Source: Euleptes europaea
Lineage: Eukaryota > Chordata > Lepidosauria > Squamata > Sphaerodactylidae
DNA: 64,000 bases
Assembly: GCF_029931775.1 (NCBI RefSeq)
Contig: NC_079320.1
Span: forward strand, 83,003,656 to 83,067,655
Reading direction: 5' to 3'
The notes beneath the pieces are model-generated. The model saw only the letters and a program-made list of their open reading frames with translations. It made no database searches and was not told the DNA's origin. Below are positions 41,554-53,200 of this stretch, in pieces. Within the stretch, counting starts at the first letter, position 1. Each line of letters begins with the position of its first letter. The translations under genes and the position numbers were made by a program.

Positions 41554-42316
41554 CTGGCAGAAAACAGCAAAGACGTGAAATGACTGCTGCTGAAAGTTAA
41601 AAGAGAAAGTGCCAAAGCAGGACTACAGCTGAACATCAAGAAGACAAAAGTAATGACTACAGGAGAATTACACAACGTTAAGGTTGACAATGAGGAAATT
41701 GAAATTGTTCAAGACTTTCTATTCCTTGGCTCCACCATCAACCAAAAGGGAGACTGCAGCCAAGAAATTAGAAGGAGATTGAGACTGGGAAGGGCAGCCA
41801 TGAAGGAGCTAGAAAAGATTTTGAAGTGTAAGGATGTGACTCTGGCCACCAAGACTAGATTAATTCATGCCATCATATTCCCTATTACTATGTATGGGTG
41901 TGAAAGCTGGACAATGAAGAAAGCTGATAGGAAGAAAATAGATTCCTTTGAAATGTGGTGTTGGAGGAAAGTGTTGCGGATTCCGTGGACTGCCAAAAAA
42001 ACAAATCAGTGGGTTATAGATCAAATCAAGCCTGAACTGACCCTAGAAGCTAAAATGACTAAACTGAGGCTGTCGTATTTTGGTCACGTCATGAGACGAC
42101 AAGAGTCACTGGAAAAGACCGTCATGATAGGAAAAGTTGAGGGCAGCAGGAAAAGAGGAAGACCCAACAAGAGATGGATTGACTCAATCAAGGAAGCCAC
42201 AGCCTTCAATTTGCAAGATCTGAGCAAGGCTGTCAAAGATAGGACATTTTGGAGGACTTTCATTCATAGGTTCGCCATGAGTCGGAAGCGACTTGACGGC
42301 ACTTAACACACACACA
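41554..42316 (+). mobile_element. BovB (RTE) LINE, 3' third, frame intact to the stop
   Basis: One open frame runs from QLNIKKTKVMTTGELHNVKV through FLFLGSTINQKGDCSQEIRR, MYGCESWTMKKADRKKIDSF and RLSYFGHVMRRQESLEKTVM to the ORF2 stop after AMSRKRLDGT, then the (CA)n tail. 5'-truncated: endonuclease and the RT catalytic box are missing. Few changes, so young. BovB is the RTE LINE known for horizontal transfer between squamates and mammals. Confidence 0.93.
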
Positions 42317-42512
42317 AGGTTGACAATGAGGAAACTGAAATTGTTGAAGACTTTCTATTCCTTGGCTCCATCATCAACCAAAAGGGAGACTGCAGCCAAG
42401 AAATCAGAAGGAGACTGAGACTGGGAAGGGCAGCCATGAAGGAGCTAGAAAAGATTCTTAAGTGTAAGGATATGTCACTGGCCACCAAGATTAAGTTAAT
42501 TCATGCCTTGAT
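42317..42512 (+). mobile_element. Internal BovB fragment in tandem with the previous copy
   Basis: AAGGTTGACAATGAGGAAAC onwards repeats 41679-41872 with roughly a dozen differences. It starts exactly at the (CA)n tail of the first copy and stops inside ORF2 without a 3' end. Confidence 0.88.
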
Positions 42513-42518
42513 TACAAT

Positions 42519-42694
42519 GGCAGAGGCTAGCCAGGAGAGAGAGTTCCAACAGGCCGGAGCCAGAGCTGAAAAAGCTCTGGTTCTGGTCAAGAACAGCTAG
42601 ATACGTCTCAGGCCGGGGACCACCAGCAGGTTGTTATTTGCTGAACATAACGCTCTTTGGGGGGTATATCACGTGAGGCGGTTCCGCAGCATGT
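42519..42694 (-). mobile_element. L2-type LINE fragment
   Basis: GAGAGTTCCAACAGGCCGGA, GGGGACCACCAGCAGGTTGT and ATTTGCTGAACATAACGCTC match the antisense L2 segment at 13930-14060. Confidence 0.7.
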
Positions 42695-44022
42695 TCTCAG
42701 CATGACTTATTTTATAAAAAATCAATTCATTTAAGACTTGGAAGTTTCAGACATGGTGTAAAAAGCTATCATCCCTTTAAATCCAGGACACATTTTTAAT
42801 GGTTGTAGTTCATTTTTAAAAGAACAGAAATTACTGTCTTCTCAGCTTTTATGTGAATATTCTGGTGTAATAACTCACTTTTGCCTGCCAAATGATACAC
42901 CCAGTATTTATCCTGAACAAAGCAGGCAGTTAAAGTATTCAGATGCCCAAGTATACAATCATTACTTTGAACATACAGTAGAAAACAATCTAAAAGTCAT
43001 CTCACTATTTCATTCTGACAGTCTTTTAAGTGAAGTTTACATTATTGCTGGTTTTGCCAACAGGATTGCATTTTTTGTAATTTTTCTGTTTCCTAACATG
43101 ATTTTGTCAAAAGACTCCATCCATATTGCTTTCACCGTGGCCATGGAGTTCCCGCAGCTCTCGTTGTGGGGAAGTTCCCGCCCCACATCATCTCAAAGTG
43201 TGGGACCTTCTCAGTCTAAAACCTGTATGTGGCAAATGCAGGTAAGCCAGGCCCATAATCAGTTGTTGCCTACGGCAGGATAGCTGGAGTTTACTCTGCA
43301 GAAGAGCATCAGTTTCACTTTTTGCTGCATCTCGTAACGTGCAAAACTTTAAAAATGCACCACATTGTGGTACATCCTCTGTAGGACTGTACCATATCAG
43401 AATGGGAGACACATATATAAAGTCTTCACCCCATCAGACATAGTTACCCTGTGTCTCGGGGAAAGTTTCTGACTGCCCTCTTCCCAACCCAACTTTGCAC
43501 ATGCAAGTCTTTATGTGGGGAGAACATTCCCCCACCCCCCAAACCCATCTTTCACCTGCAGTCTGAATTGGTACCATCCCATCAGGGCTATAGCAAGTGG
43601 TTTTTCAGAATGCTTTGGATAACTTTTAATTAAATGATAGCAATTTGCCAGCTGCTCAGCACTGTGCTTGAGATATGTTTAGTCTCAAAACTGACTCTGG
43701 GATGGTGGAGAATCCGTGGGCAAGACCCTCGAAAAGGAAGGAAATTCCCACTTTACACTGAGCTTTCCAAAGTAAAGATTTGCATTGCTTCCCTCCTCCC
43801 TGGGAGTTCAGCAGAAGTTGGAGTTGGCAATGATGGTGCCTTGGTGGGCATTTTGTGGGCCTTGGACTCATGGCTCTGGTCTCAACCAGCCAACCTACAG
43901 CACGGGCGATTCTTCCTTGACAACAAGGCCTCCTTGCTGATGTTGTACCCTTCCTAATAGCATAGATGGCAGGACCATCCAGTCTAGCATGGGCCAGGTG
44001 GCAAACTCCGGTGGATTGGTGG
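42695..44022. other. CLRN2 downstream region, nothing recognised
   Basis: Includes the CLRN2 3' UTR (minus strand, extent unknown); no repeat family or gene recognised. Confidence 0.45.
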
Positions 44023-44288
44023 CTAATACATGATGTCTTCTGCTGTAACGTTTGCTTCTTCTGTCTTTGTCTTCAGAGTAGGGAAGCGAATCCCGCTGAC
44101 AGCGACTAGGAGCAGATTCACTCCATGAACTGCCGCACTTGCCACACAAAGCCAAAAAGAGTCTTCGTACTGTTCTTCCAAGATGACAAACTGGAAGACA
44201 TTTTCCCTGAAATTGGCAATCCTTTCGGTAAGATTGTGCAGTTTTACTGCAGCCATAAAGCTCGTTGCCGCCAGGACAGCAAAGCCCC
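44023..44288 (-). CDS. CLRN2: CLRN2 exon 3 with stop
   Basis: 266 nt, acceptor AG 44289-44290, stop TAG at 44023-44025 (minus). It encodes [60 protein letters not shown] and the cytoplasmic tail ending AEDIMY. Confidence 0.97.
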
Positions 44289-47200
44289 CTGCGAGAGAAT
44301 TGGAAACAAAACAAGTCAGGCATAAATTTAAACGCACATCCATTTCTAAGCTGAAAATCAGCTGCTACAGGCCTGGTTTTGGTGTGAGGAAGAGCTTGTG
44401 AATCTGTTGCGCTAATATGCTTACCTGTGGATAACTTCTTAAATTGGGGGTCTACCAGCAAACATTTTTCTGGCTCAAAAAGATAACCCAAAAAAGGATG
44501 TACAGTTCCGAAGAAGAAGAAGAGTTGGTTTTTATACCCCGATTTTCTCTACCTTTTAAAGAATCTCAAAGCGGCTTACAATCTCCTTCCTTTCCTCTTC
44601 CCACAACAGACACCTTGTGAGGTAGCTGGGGCTGAGAGAGTTCAAAGAGAACTGTGACTGGCCCAAGGTCACCCAGCTGGCTTCGTGTGGAGGAGTGGGA
44701 AAACAAACCCGGTTCTTCAGATTAGAACCCACTGCTCCTAACCACTACAGCACACTGCTTAGGAGGAGGTGCCAGCATCCATGTTGACTGACTTGGCTAC
44801 CGCCAATGAACGATGGCTTTGAGACTCAGTGCAAGATTTGGATGCAATGTATGGGAACGAAGAGATAGAAATAGCAGAGTAACACGCACATGTTGGTTTG
44901 CAGTTCAATTTTTAAAAATCTGTTGATTTCTACCTGATCTGTCTGCTAGCAGCACCAGCTCTGCTCCCAGGAACAATTTTTTAAAAGTGGGACAATATGG
45001 TAAGTGGGGCCAGCCATGACTGGTTGTACTCCTTGGTAGCACAAGGGCACTGCCATGCATGGCTAATGTTAGGCCTGTGCTTCATCCAATGCATGCAATG
45101 GGTTTAGGAGGGTGCAACTCTGCTCAATATTTCACAGTGTCACAACCAAGTCAGAAACATCATTACTCCTCAGCTGCAATATAACTATGGGCTTTTCTGC
45201 ATTCTCAATTTCCTCGCTTGCAAGTTCCTGTTTCTTTGGGGAGGGGGAGTTCAGTTCTGCACATATTTTGCTCCCTTTAGTGGTCAATTTGATCTCAAAC
45301 AAGTTTGTGTCCAGGGTAAAAAGCTACAGTTTAAACCTGCAGGGAGATGTGTTAGCCAAATCGCTCTTTAACTTGGGGAATTAGCAAGCAAGATGGCAAA
45401 CTACAATATTTATATAGCGAGAACAACCTTCGTATACCGGAGCCGGTAACTGTGACCTTTAAATAAAGACAGAAGCAAAGGATTCCGAATTAAGAGAGTT
45501 TATGTTGTTTTCTTTCAAATCAGTGATGCATACACACATACAGAGAAGTCTAAGAAATTCAAAGAGAGTAGTACAAGCACAGATGCCAACGTGGCAGGGA
45601 TCGTTGATGGGGTGATATTTACCGTTCTTGACGAGGTGTTGTCCAAGTTCACGTAGACTAAGATAGAAGAAATTAAGAGCAAAGGCGGGGGCAAGGGGTT
45701 CTCATAGACTTGGCTAACAAGGCGGGAGGGAGCGTGGTTAGGCTGCGCAAAACCAAACCAACAGAGTAACAGCAAAGATGCCAGGAAAGACCTAAGGTAA
45801 CATTATGGGCTGGGGGCACCCCAGATAAACTGTTTTTTTGGGGGCGGGGAGAGGGGATTTACCCCTCCTAGGTTCCCAGGTGACCAAAGGTGACAAAAGG
45901 ATTAATCTGTGGCTGCCGGGGTGGGCTAGTGAGAATTTGGAAATCTATTCTGATTCCAATGGCTTTTGCAACCCGGGAGGAACTGGGAGATCTCTGCTGA
46001 AGTGATTAACGTTCTGGAGCAATAGGCGCGATCTCTGCAAACATCTGGGGATCGCTGCTGCATACCTGGAGGAACGACTCATCGCTGATATCAGGATCGC
46101 TGCTGATTGTCCATTAAGCTGCAGATGTTGCAATGGGAAAGGGGAGTGTTGGCACTGACTACGTGACTCTCTGCTTTCCACGACATGGCTGCGGCTGGAA
46201 CAGAGTTTGCACAGGAACATGGAGTCTCTCAGGTTTGCTGGAGGTTGCCCTTGCTTCTGTTTCCTAGCTGCCGGCTGCATGGAGCTCACAAGAGCGGCCG
46301 TGTCAGTTTCAAATGAAATGTGCAGCGGCCGTCCAGTAGCATTTGGAGCGGGCATGTGGCTGGAACAGTAGTCGTGTGCCTGCATATCAGGTCGCCAGGT
46401 CCAGTCCGGGAGTTTAGGTGGCTCGTATGCTTTCAGATGTGCTGGACAGAAACTTCTTAGGTCATTTATGCATGGGTACGTTTGCCCCCGGTCTGCCTCA
46501 GTTGTTACTTGGAGTTATGCATGAGTTTTCTGTCCATTAGAGATGACCTTGCTGCCAGCCCTCACAAATCCCAGGACTTCCCATTCCTCTATTAACCCGA
46601 TTCTTCTCTCCCCCCTGAGCTCAGCCTAGGTGAAAGCCCCATGCATAAGGCAAAGCGCAGGACACACAAGCTTGATTCCTCTCACAGCCAATTACAAAGC
46701 AGCATTTAAAGAGGCAGGGATTCAAATGCTTCCTGCTTCCTGGGAGCTTTCTGAGCAAAATAAACAAGGCTTGGATTCCCCCCCCCTTTCAGATTGCTCC
46801 ATTTTTTATTTTTTGTTCTTAAAATGCTCTTTTATGTAGCAATTGGGTTTTGGGGGGTGGATTTTATCTCACAGTAAGCTCTACAAAATAAGCCAATTAC
46901 AGAGCATCATTTCAAGGGGAGGGGACTTGATTTGAGCATGGAGACTGCTGGTGCTGTAAAAAACAACGACCCACAAATAAACAGGAGCTTACAAGCAAGA
47001 AAACTGAGAATGCGGAAAAGCCCTATTATCTATAACTTGCACAAAAGATCTGAATAAGAGCCCCAGGAAGAAAGGCAGACTATAAATGTAGCAAATACAT
47101 AAACATACAGTTTGATCCATTGATAAAATATACTCACTCCTCAGCTAAACCTCATTTAGTGGGGTTGACTTGAGAATGTTAAGCACCCTTTCTCTTTTTG

Positions 47201-50200
47201 AGATCAGCACATCCTTTCTGCCTGTCATTTGCTTGACCATTTTTGAAAACACAGTTTTTAATTTCAAAGCAAAACTTTACCTGCAAGGAAGTTCCACAAG
47301 GCTATGCCGGCTGGACCTTGAATGGCTCGATAGGGAACTTTAATGATGTTGAAGATGCAGAATCCCAAACTGACCAGGGCGAAAGAAAATGCTGCACACA
47401 GGAAGAAGATGATCACCACATGGAGGGTCGTGTTCAGCTTTCTCACCAGATGCGGAAATACTGGCCAGGGATAGAACACAAGAGTGAGCCACCGAATGTG
47501 TACACGTGGAGGGGTGTGCTATGCAAACATTGCCATTGTAACTACTGCCAGAATGATGCTCGATTGTGCAGATGAAATAAAAACATCTGTTGGGTGGGGG
47601 TGTTAATGGTGGGAGCTTGCATGCTGTAGTGGTTAAGAGCAGCGGACTCTTGTAACATTTTATACTAAGTTATATCAGAGAGACAATATTTCCAATAAGA
47701 AAATGGACAATTTCTTAAGCTCAATACAAATGAAATCTCTTTCAATGGCCCAACAACAAATAATAGATGCCCCAATCACTAAGGACGAATTACAAGATGC
47801 AATAATGAAACAGAAAACAGATAAGACACCCGGGCCAGATGGAATAACTGCGTTATTTTATAAAACATTTAAAGACAGTTTAGTGGAGTTTTTTTTATCA
47901 CTTTGCAATACAATTTTGGATAAGGGGGAGTCCCCAGAGACTTGGTCCCATGCATTTATATCATTGATACCTAAGGAAGGAAGAGATCCGGAAAAAAACT
48001 CCAATTATAGACCTATTTCATTACTTAATGTGGATTACAAAATCTACGCCTCGGTCTTATCGAACAGAGTAAAACATTTCATTAAAGATTTAATACATGA
48101 AGACCAAGCAGGTTTTGTTCCAGGAAGGCAAATCAAAGATAACATCAGAATCTTATTAGACTCGTTGGAATATTATGACCAGAATAGTCAACAAAAAGCA
48201 GCCTTTATTTTTTTGGATGCAGAAAAAGCCTTTGATATGGTCTCTTGGGATTTTATGAAAAACTGAACTTCGGAGACCGTTTTTTGAGAGGCATATCGGC
48301 AATATACACATCCCAGTACGCAAAAATTTTAGTAAATGAATCAATGTCAGATAATTGTTCAATAAGAAAAGGGACTAGACAGGGATGTCCCTTATCTCCG
48401 ATACTCTTTATTTTGGTGTTGGAATCATTATGCTGTAAAATAAGAGACCTGGAGGACATCCGCGGACTAAGAATCAAGAAACATGAATTTAAATTGAGAG
48501 CTTTCGCAGATGACCTCTTGTTGATTTTAGAAGAACCAACACAATCAGTGAAGTCTATGATGGAGATTTTGGACATTTTTGGGAAAGTTTCGGGTTTTAA
48601 AGTGAATCGAGAAAAAACAAAAACGATATTTAAGAATCTGACAGAAATGGAACAGAGAGATTTTATCTCTTATACAGGATGGGAGAAGACTACTAAGGTC
48701 AAGTATTTGGGAATCTGGATCTCGGCAAAGAATAAAGAACTGATAATCAATAATTATTTTAAGTTATGGGAAAAGATAAAAACCGATATGATCATTTGGT
48801 CTAATAAAAAACTCATTTTTAGGACGTATAGCTACAGTCCAAATGAACATTCTTCCAAGAATACTCTTCCTGTTCCAAAATTTACCTATAATTTCACATA
48901 TCAAATATTTTAATATTTGGAGGAAAGATATCTTAAACTTCATTTGGCAAGGGAAGAAACCGAGGATTGCATATAAATATTTAGTGGACTCTAAAATTAG
49001 AGGAGGTTTTGCGTTACCAAACTCAATTATATGCTGAAGCAGCTGCTTTAGTATGGCTAAAAGACTGGATTAATTTATCTAATACACGACTGTTAGATTT
49101 AGAAGGATTTGACAATATAAGTGGATGGCACGGCTATTTGTGGTACAATAAAATTAAGATACAAGCATCATTTCGTAATCATATAATCAAGTCCTCCTTA
49201 TTTCATGTTTGGATGAGGTATAAACACATTTTGGAACCAGTAACACTGTTATGGATCTCACCTCAAGAAATGCTAACTTTGCGCCCACTTAGACCAGACA
49301 AGTTTTTAACCTATCAAGATTTGATTGTCTGGGATGGAATAAAATATTCATTAAAAGACTTTCAACTTTTAAAAGAAGACCTGCAATGTCTCCAATATTA
49401 TCAAATTAAATCTGTTTTCTTGCAAGATATGAAGAATGGATTTGCTAAGGATAGGTCAGTATTTCACAAACTTTTGTTAGACAATAAGACTCAACTGATC
49501 TCTAAAATGTATAGTCTTCTAACAATTTACTGTGAGCAGGAAACAATAAAACCAACAATGATTGATTGGGCGCAAACTGTGGGGCATAATATAACCTTAG
49601 ACAAATGGGAAAGACTATGGTCAAAGGATCTGAAAGGAATAAATGCACAATCAATTCGGGAGAATATTTATAAAATGATGTATAGATGGCATCTAACACC
49701 TAAGAAAATTGCAAAGATATATAAGGTGACTTCCCCTAAATGTTGGAAATGCAATACAGAAATTGGTTCCTTTTACCATATGTGGTGGACTTGTGATAAA
49801 GCTAAAGATTTTTGGGATATGATTTACAATGAAATAAGAATAATTCTTCAAAGAAATTTACCCAAAACACCGGAATTGATGCTACTCAGCATGATCCCAG
49901 ATGATGTGATAACACAAAGGACATTCTTGATCTATGCTACAACAGCTGCAAGACTGCTGTATGCAGCTAAATGGAAAGGGGCAGATATTCCTGGAAAAAA
50001 AGACTGGATTATAAAAATGTTTGAACTGGTGGAAATGGCGAAACTTACAGCTACTTTAAATCAAAAGGACAGCGAGCAATTTATGGGGGAGTGGGAGGTT
50101 TGGATGAATTACTGTAAACATGAATTAAGACTGGGAAAAATGGAAGAATACTTATTAATCTGATCCATGTGATAATAATAATGTTAATAATTAATACTGA

Positions 50201-53200
50201 ATAGATTATATAGCATAGGAATGAGAATGTTATGGTTTTATTGGAAAGAATTAGGATCAGAATCCATCATGACGGAATTTAACCATTTTATTAAGAGGCA
50301 GACGGAGGTGAAGGGGAAGTCAAAATTTCTTTCTTTTCTTTTTCTTTTTCTTTTTCTATCATTATGTACTTAGAATATTAGCAACATACCTAGATATTTA
50401 AATGGTATATTTTTTTTAATTGTTGCTTGATTAATGGAAAAGATATAAAATCAATAAAAATTTATAAAAAAAAAAAAAGAGCAGCGGACTCTAATCTGGG
50501 AGAATTGGGTTCGATTCCCCACTCCTCCACAAGAAGCCTGCTGGGTGACCTTGGTCTAGTCACAGTTCTCTTCGAACTCTCTCAGCCCCACCTACCTCAC
50601 AAGGTGCCTGTTGGGGGGGAGGCAATTGTAAGCCACTTTGAGACTGCTTATGGTAGAGAAAAGTAGGGTATAAAAAACTACTCTTCTACTTTTTGCTCCT
50701 CAAGGAAATGGTTGTGCTCCCATCAAGGAATGAGGACTCAGCCTAAAGGAAGAGATTTATAACCAGTGAAATCTTTCAGATTTCTGCCAACTGATGGATG
50801 TTTTATATATATGACATGTCATGCCAACAGCCAACTTTGGATGCTGCATTGGCTGACCTTACTGGAATAAGTAAGACTTGGCCACAATTATCCATGCTCT
50901 GAGCACATCCAGACTAAACTACTACAGTGTGCTGTCTGTGGGGCCGCCACAGGAGACTGTTTAGAAACTTCAACGAGTTTATAATGCAATGGCCAGGTAG
51001 TTAGCCAGCACTGGTTATAAAGAGAGAGCACCTCTTTTACTTTTAAAGCCCTAAATGGCATGGGGCTGATGTATATAAAGGCCCACGACTTCCTTGGTGA
51101 GCTTGCCCATCCCTTACCTTTGGCCCTAATTTCAAAAGGTGGCATGGTGAATAGAGGTAGGGCCTTTTCTGTTGGGGCTTGAAACCCCCCCCCCAATAAT
51201 TGTTTATTTGGTACCTAGCTTGTTGGTGAAAACATTTTGATTTTCCTAAGCCTTCATAAATGCACTGCTTTGGGTTTACTTGGGGAACCCTGCGTGTATT
51301 ATTTTGTCTATTGAACTTTTTATCAACTACAATGCAGTCCTGAACAGAGTTACACCTAGGGTTCCCAGTTCTGGGTTGGGAAATACCTGAAGATTTTGGG
51401 GGTGGAGCCTGGGGAGGGCGAGGTTTGGAGAGGGGAGGGACCTCAGCTGAGTACAATGCCATAGAGTCCACCCTCCAAAGAAGCCATTTCCTCCAGGGGA
51501 ACTGATCTCTGTTGTCTGGAGATCAGTTGTAATAGCAGATCTCCAGGCCCCACCTGAAGGTGGCCAATCCTAGTTACGCCCTTCTAAGTTCACTGAAGTT
51601 AAAGGGCGTAATTGCTTATGGCTGACTGCTTTGTTCACGGGCTTTTCCAGCCAGCATCCCAGACTGATCGGCGTGTCAGAGCAACCCAACCTTCTACAAC
51701 TAGAAAACCATTTCATTTATTCTGTTTTTGAACATGCAAGGGAGGCGCAAAGAACTTTGCATGGCCCGGGACTCCAAGCTCTGGCAACTGTAAATCTCAT
51801 TTAGCCACTTGCCTGCCTACACAGATTTCATTAGGCACTGTTTAATGCCTCCACGCTTGTATACATTTTTTGCAGTCTTGTGGTCTGGAAAGTTCGGGGT
51901 TTTTTAAACTGAATCTCAGGAAGCTGAATCCTTAGGGTTGCCAGGTCCCTGTTCGCCACCGGCGGGAGATTTTTGGGGTGGAGCCTGGGGAGGGCAGGGT
52001 TTGGGGAGTAGAAGGACTTCAATGCCATAGAGTTCAATTGCCAAAGCGGCCATTTTCTCCAGATGAACTGATCTCTATTGGCTGGAGATCAGTTGTAATA
52101 GTAGGAGATCTCCAGCTAGTACCTGGAGGTTGGCAACCCTATGAATCCTGCACCCCAAACCACATTCTAATTTTTTTGGGGGGGCCACAGAATCACAACC
52201 TCACTGTCCTGCCTGGGATGATTGACCCAGAATGGCTAAATTTAGGTCATCTGAGCAAGGAAGGGGAATTGTGGGGAAATGGCTGCCAGCAGTATAAGAT
52301 TCAGGCTCTCCGTATTTCCCTCCTTTTACAGATACTTAAAGGGTGAGCATAGCTAGAAGCGTAGGCCAGGGGTCCTCAACATGCTGCTCATTGCACCTGC
52401 TGACACATTTTCTGATGCCTGCCAAGAGTTTTTAGGAAGTGGAAGGGGCCAGATAGGCTTTTGCCCAGCAAGACTTCTGATTGACTATTGGAGATTTGAT
52501 TGGCTGTGCAGATTTTTTTAAAATGTTGCTTTGGCAGCAGCTGCCACCACAACACAAGGATCATCACTGTGTTCGTGAATTTAAGCTGTGGCAATCTGTT
52601 TGTGGCTGGCTCCGCCTCCTGCAGCAGCCATTTTGTTGCTGCACCCACCATGCTGTATAAGAAGTGCAAATGTGCTTGCAGGCTCAAAAGGGTTGGGGAC
52701 CCCCTGTTGTAGGCCTTTTTGTGCAAGACCCAAAGAGATCCATTCCCAGCCCTTGGCTTACAGCCTGTGGCCTTGAGGGACTACCCTGGTGGATCCCAAA
52801 TTGGTCCAGGATGTTTAGAGTACCTTCCCCCACCCCTGTTTATTTGCATTTGTATTTTCTTTCTTTAAATTGGTATTATTATTTTTGTAAGCCACTGTGG
52901 GTCCCCACTAGAGAGAAAAGTGGGATAACAAATTCCTTAAATAATTTGCTTGCAATTATGGGATTTGTTCACCATCTACGTTCACCATTCCATAACCAAA
53001 TTATAATAAGAAAGAATAGTTGCTTTGGCAGAGTGGATCAGCTGACCTGCTCAATGCAATGATGGATTCAAAGGAAAACAAACTATAAAGACTGAAGAAG
53101 CTCTCTTCTACTCTAAGGCCAAGTCCAGGTGCTTAGAGTCATAGAATCATAGAGTTGGAAGGGGCCATACAGGCCACCTAGTCCAACCCCCTGCTCAATG

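Larger units (their letters stand above)
45189..47023. mobile_element. Possible 1.8-kb TIR element
   Basis: About 49-bp inverted ends: GGGCTTTTCTGCATTCTCAA (45189) and, inverted at 46975-47023, GGGCTTTTCCGCATTCTCAG, continuing with similar sequence to TCCTGTTT. Both are flanked by TAT. It encloses the Harbinger-like fragment 46460-46957. No transposase frame seen. Alternatively two separate partial copies. Confidence 0.5.

Noticed and set aside
45945-46385. 146-codon minus-strand frame in CLRN2 intron 2
   Set aside because: No motif, no start context or splice support, and it lies inside a possible transposon.
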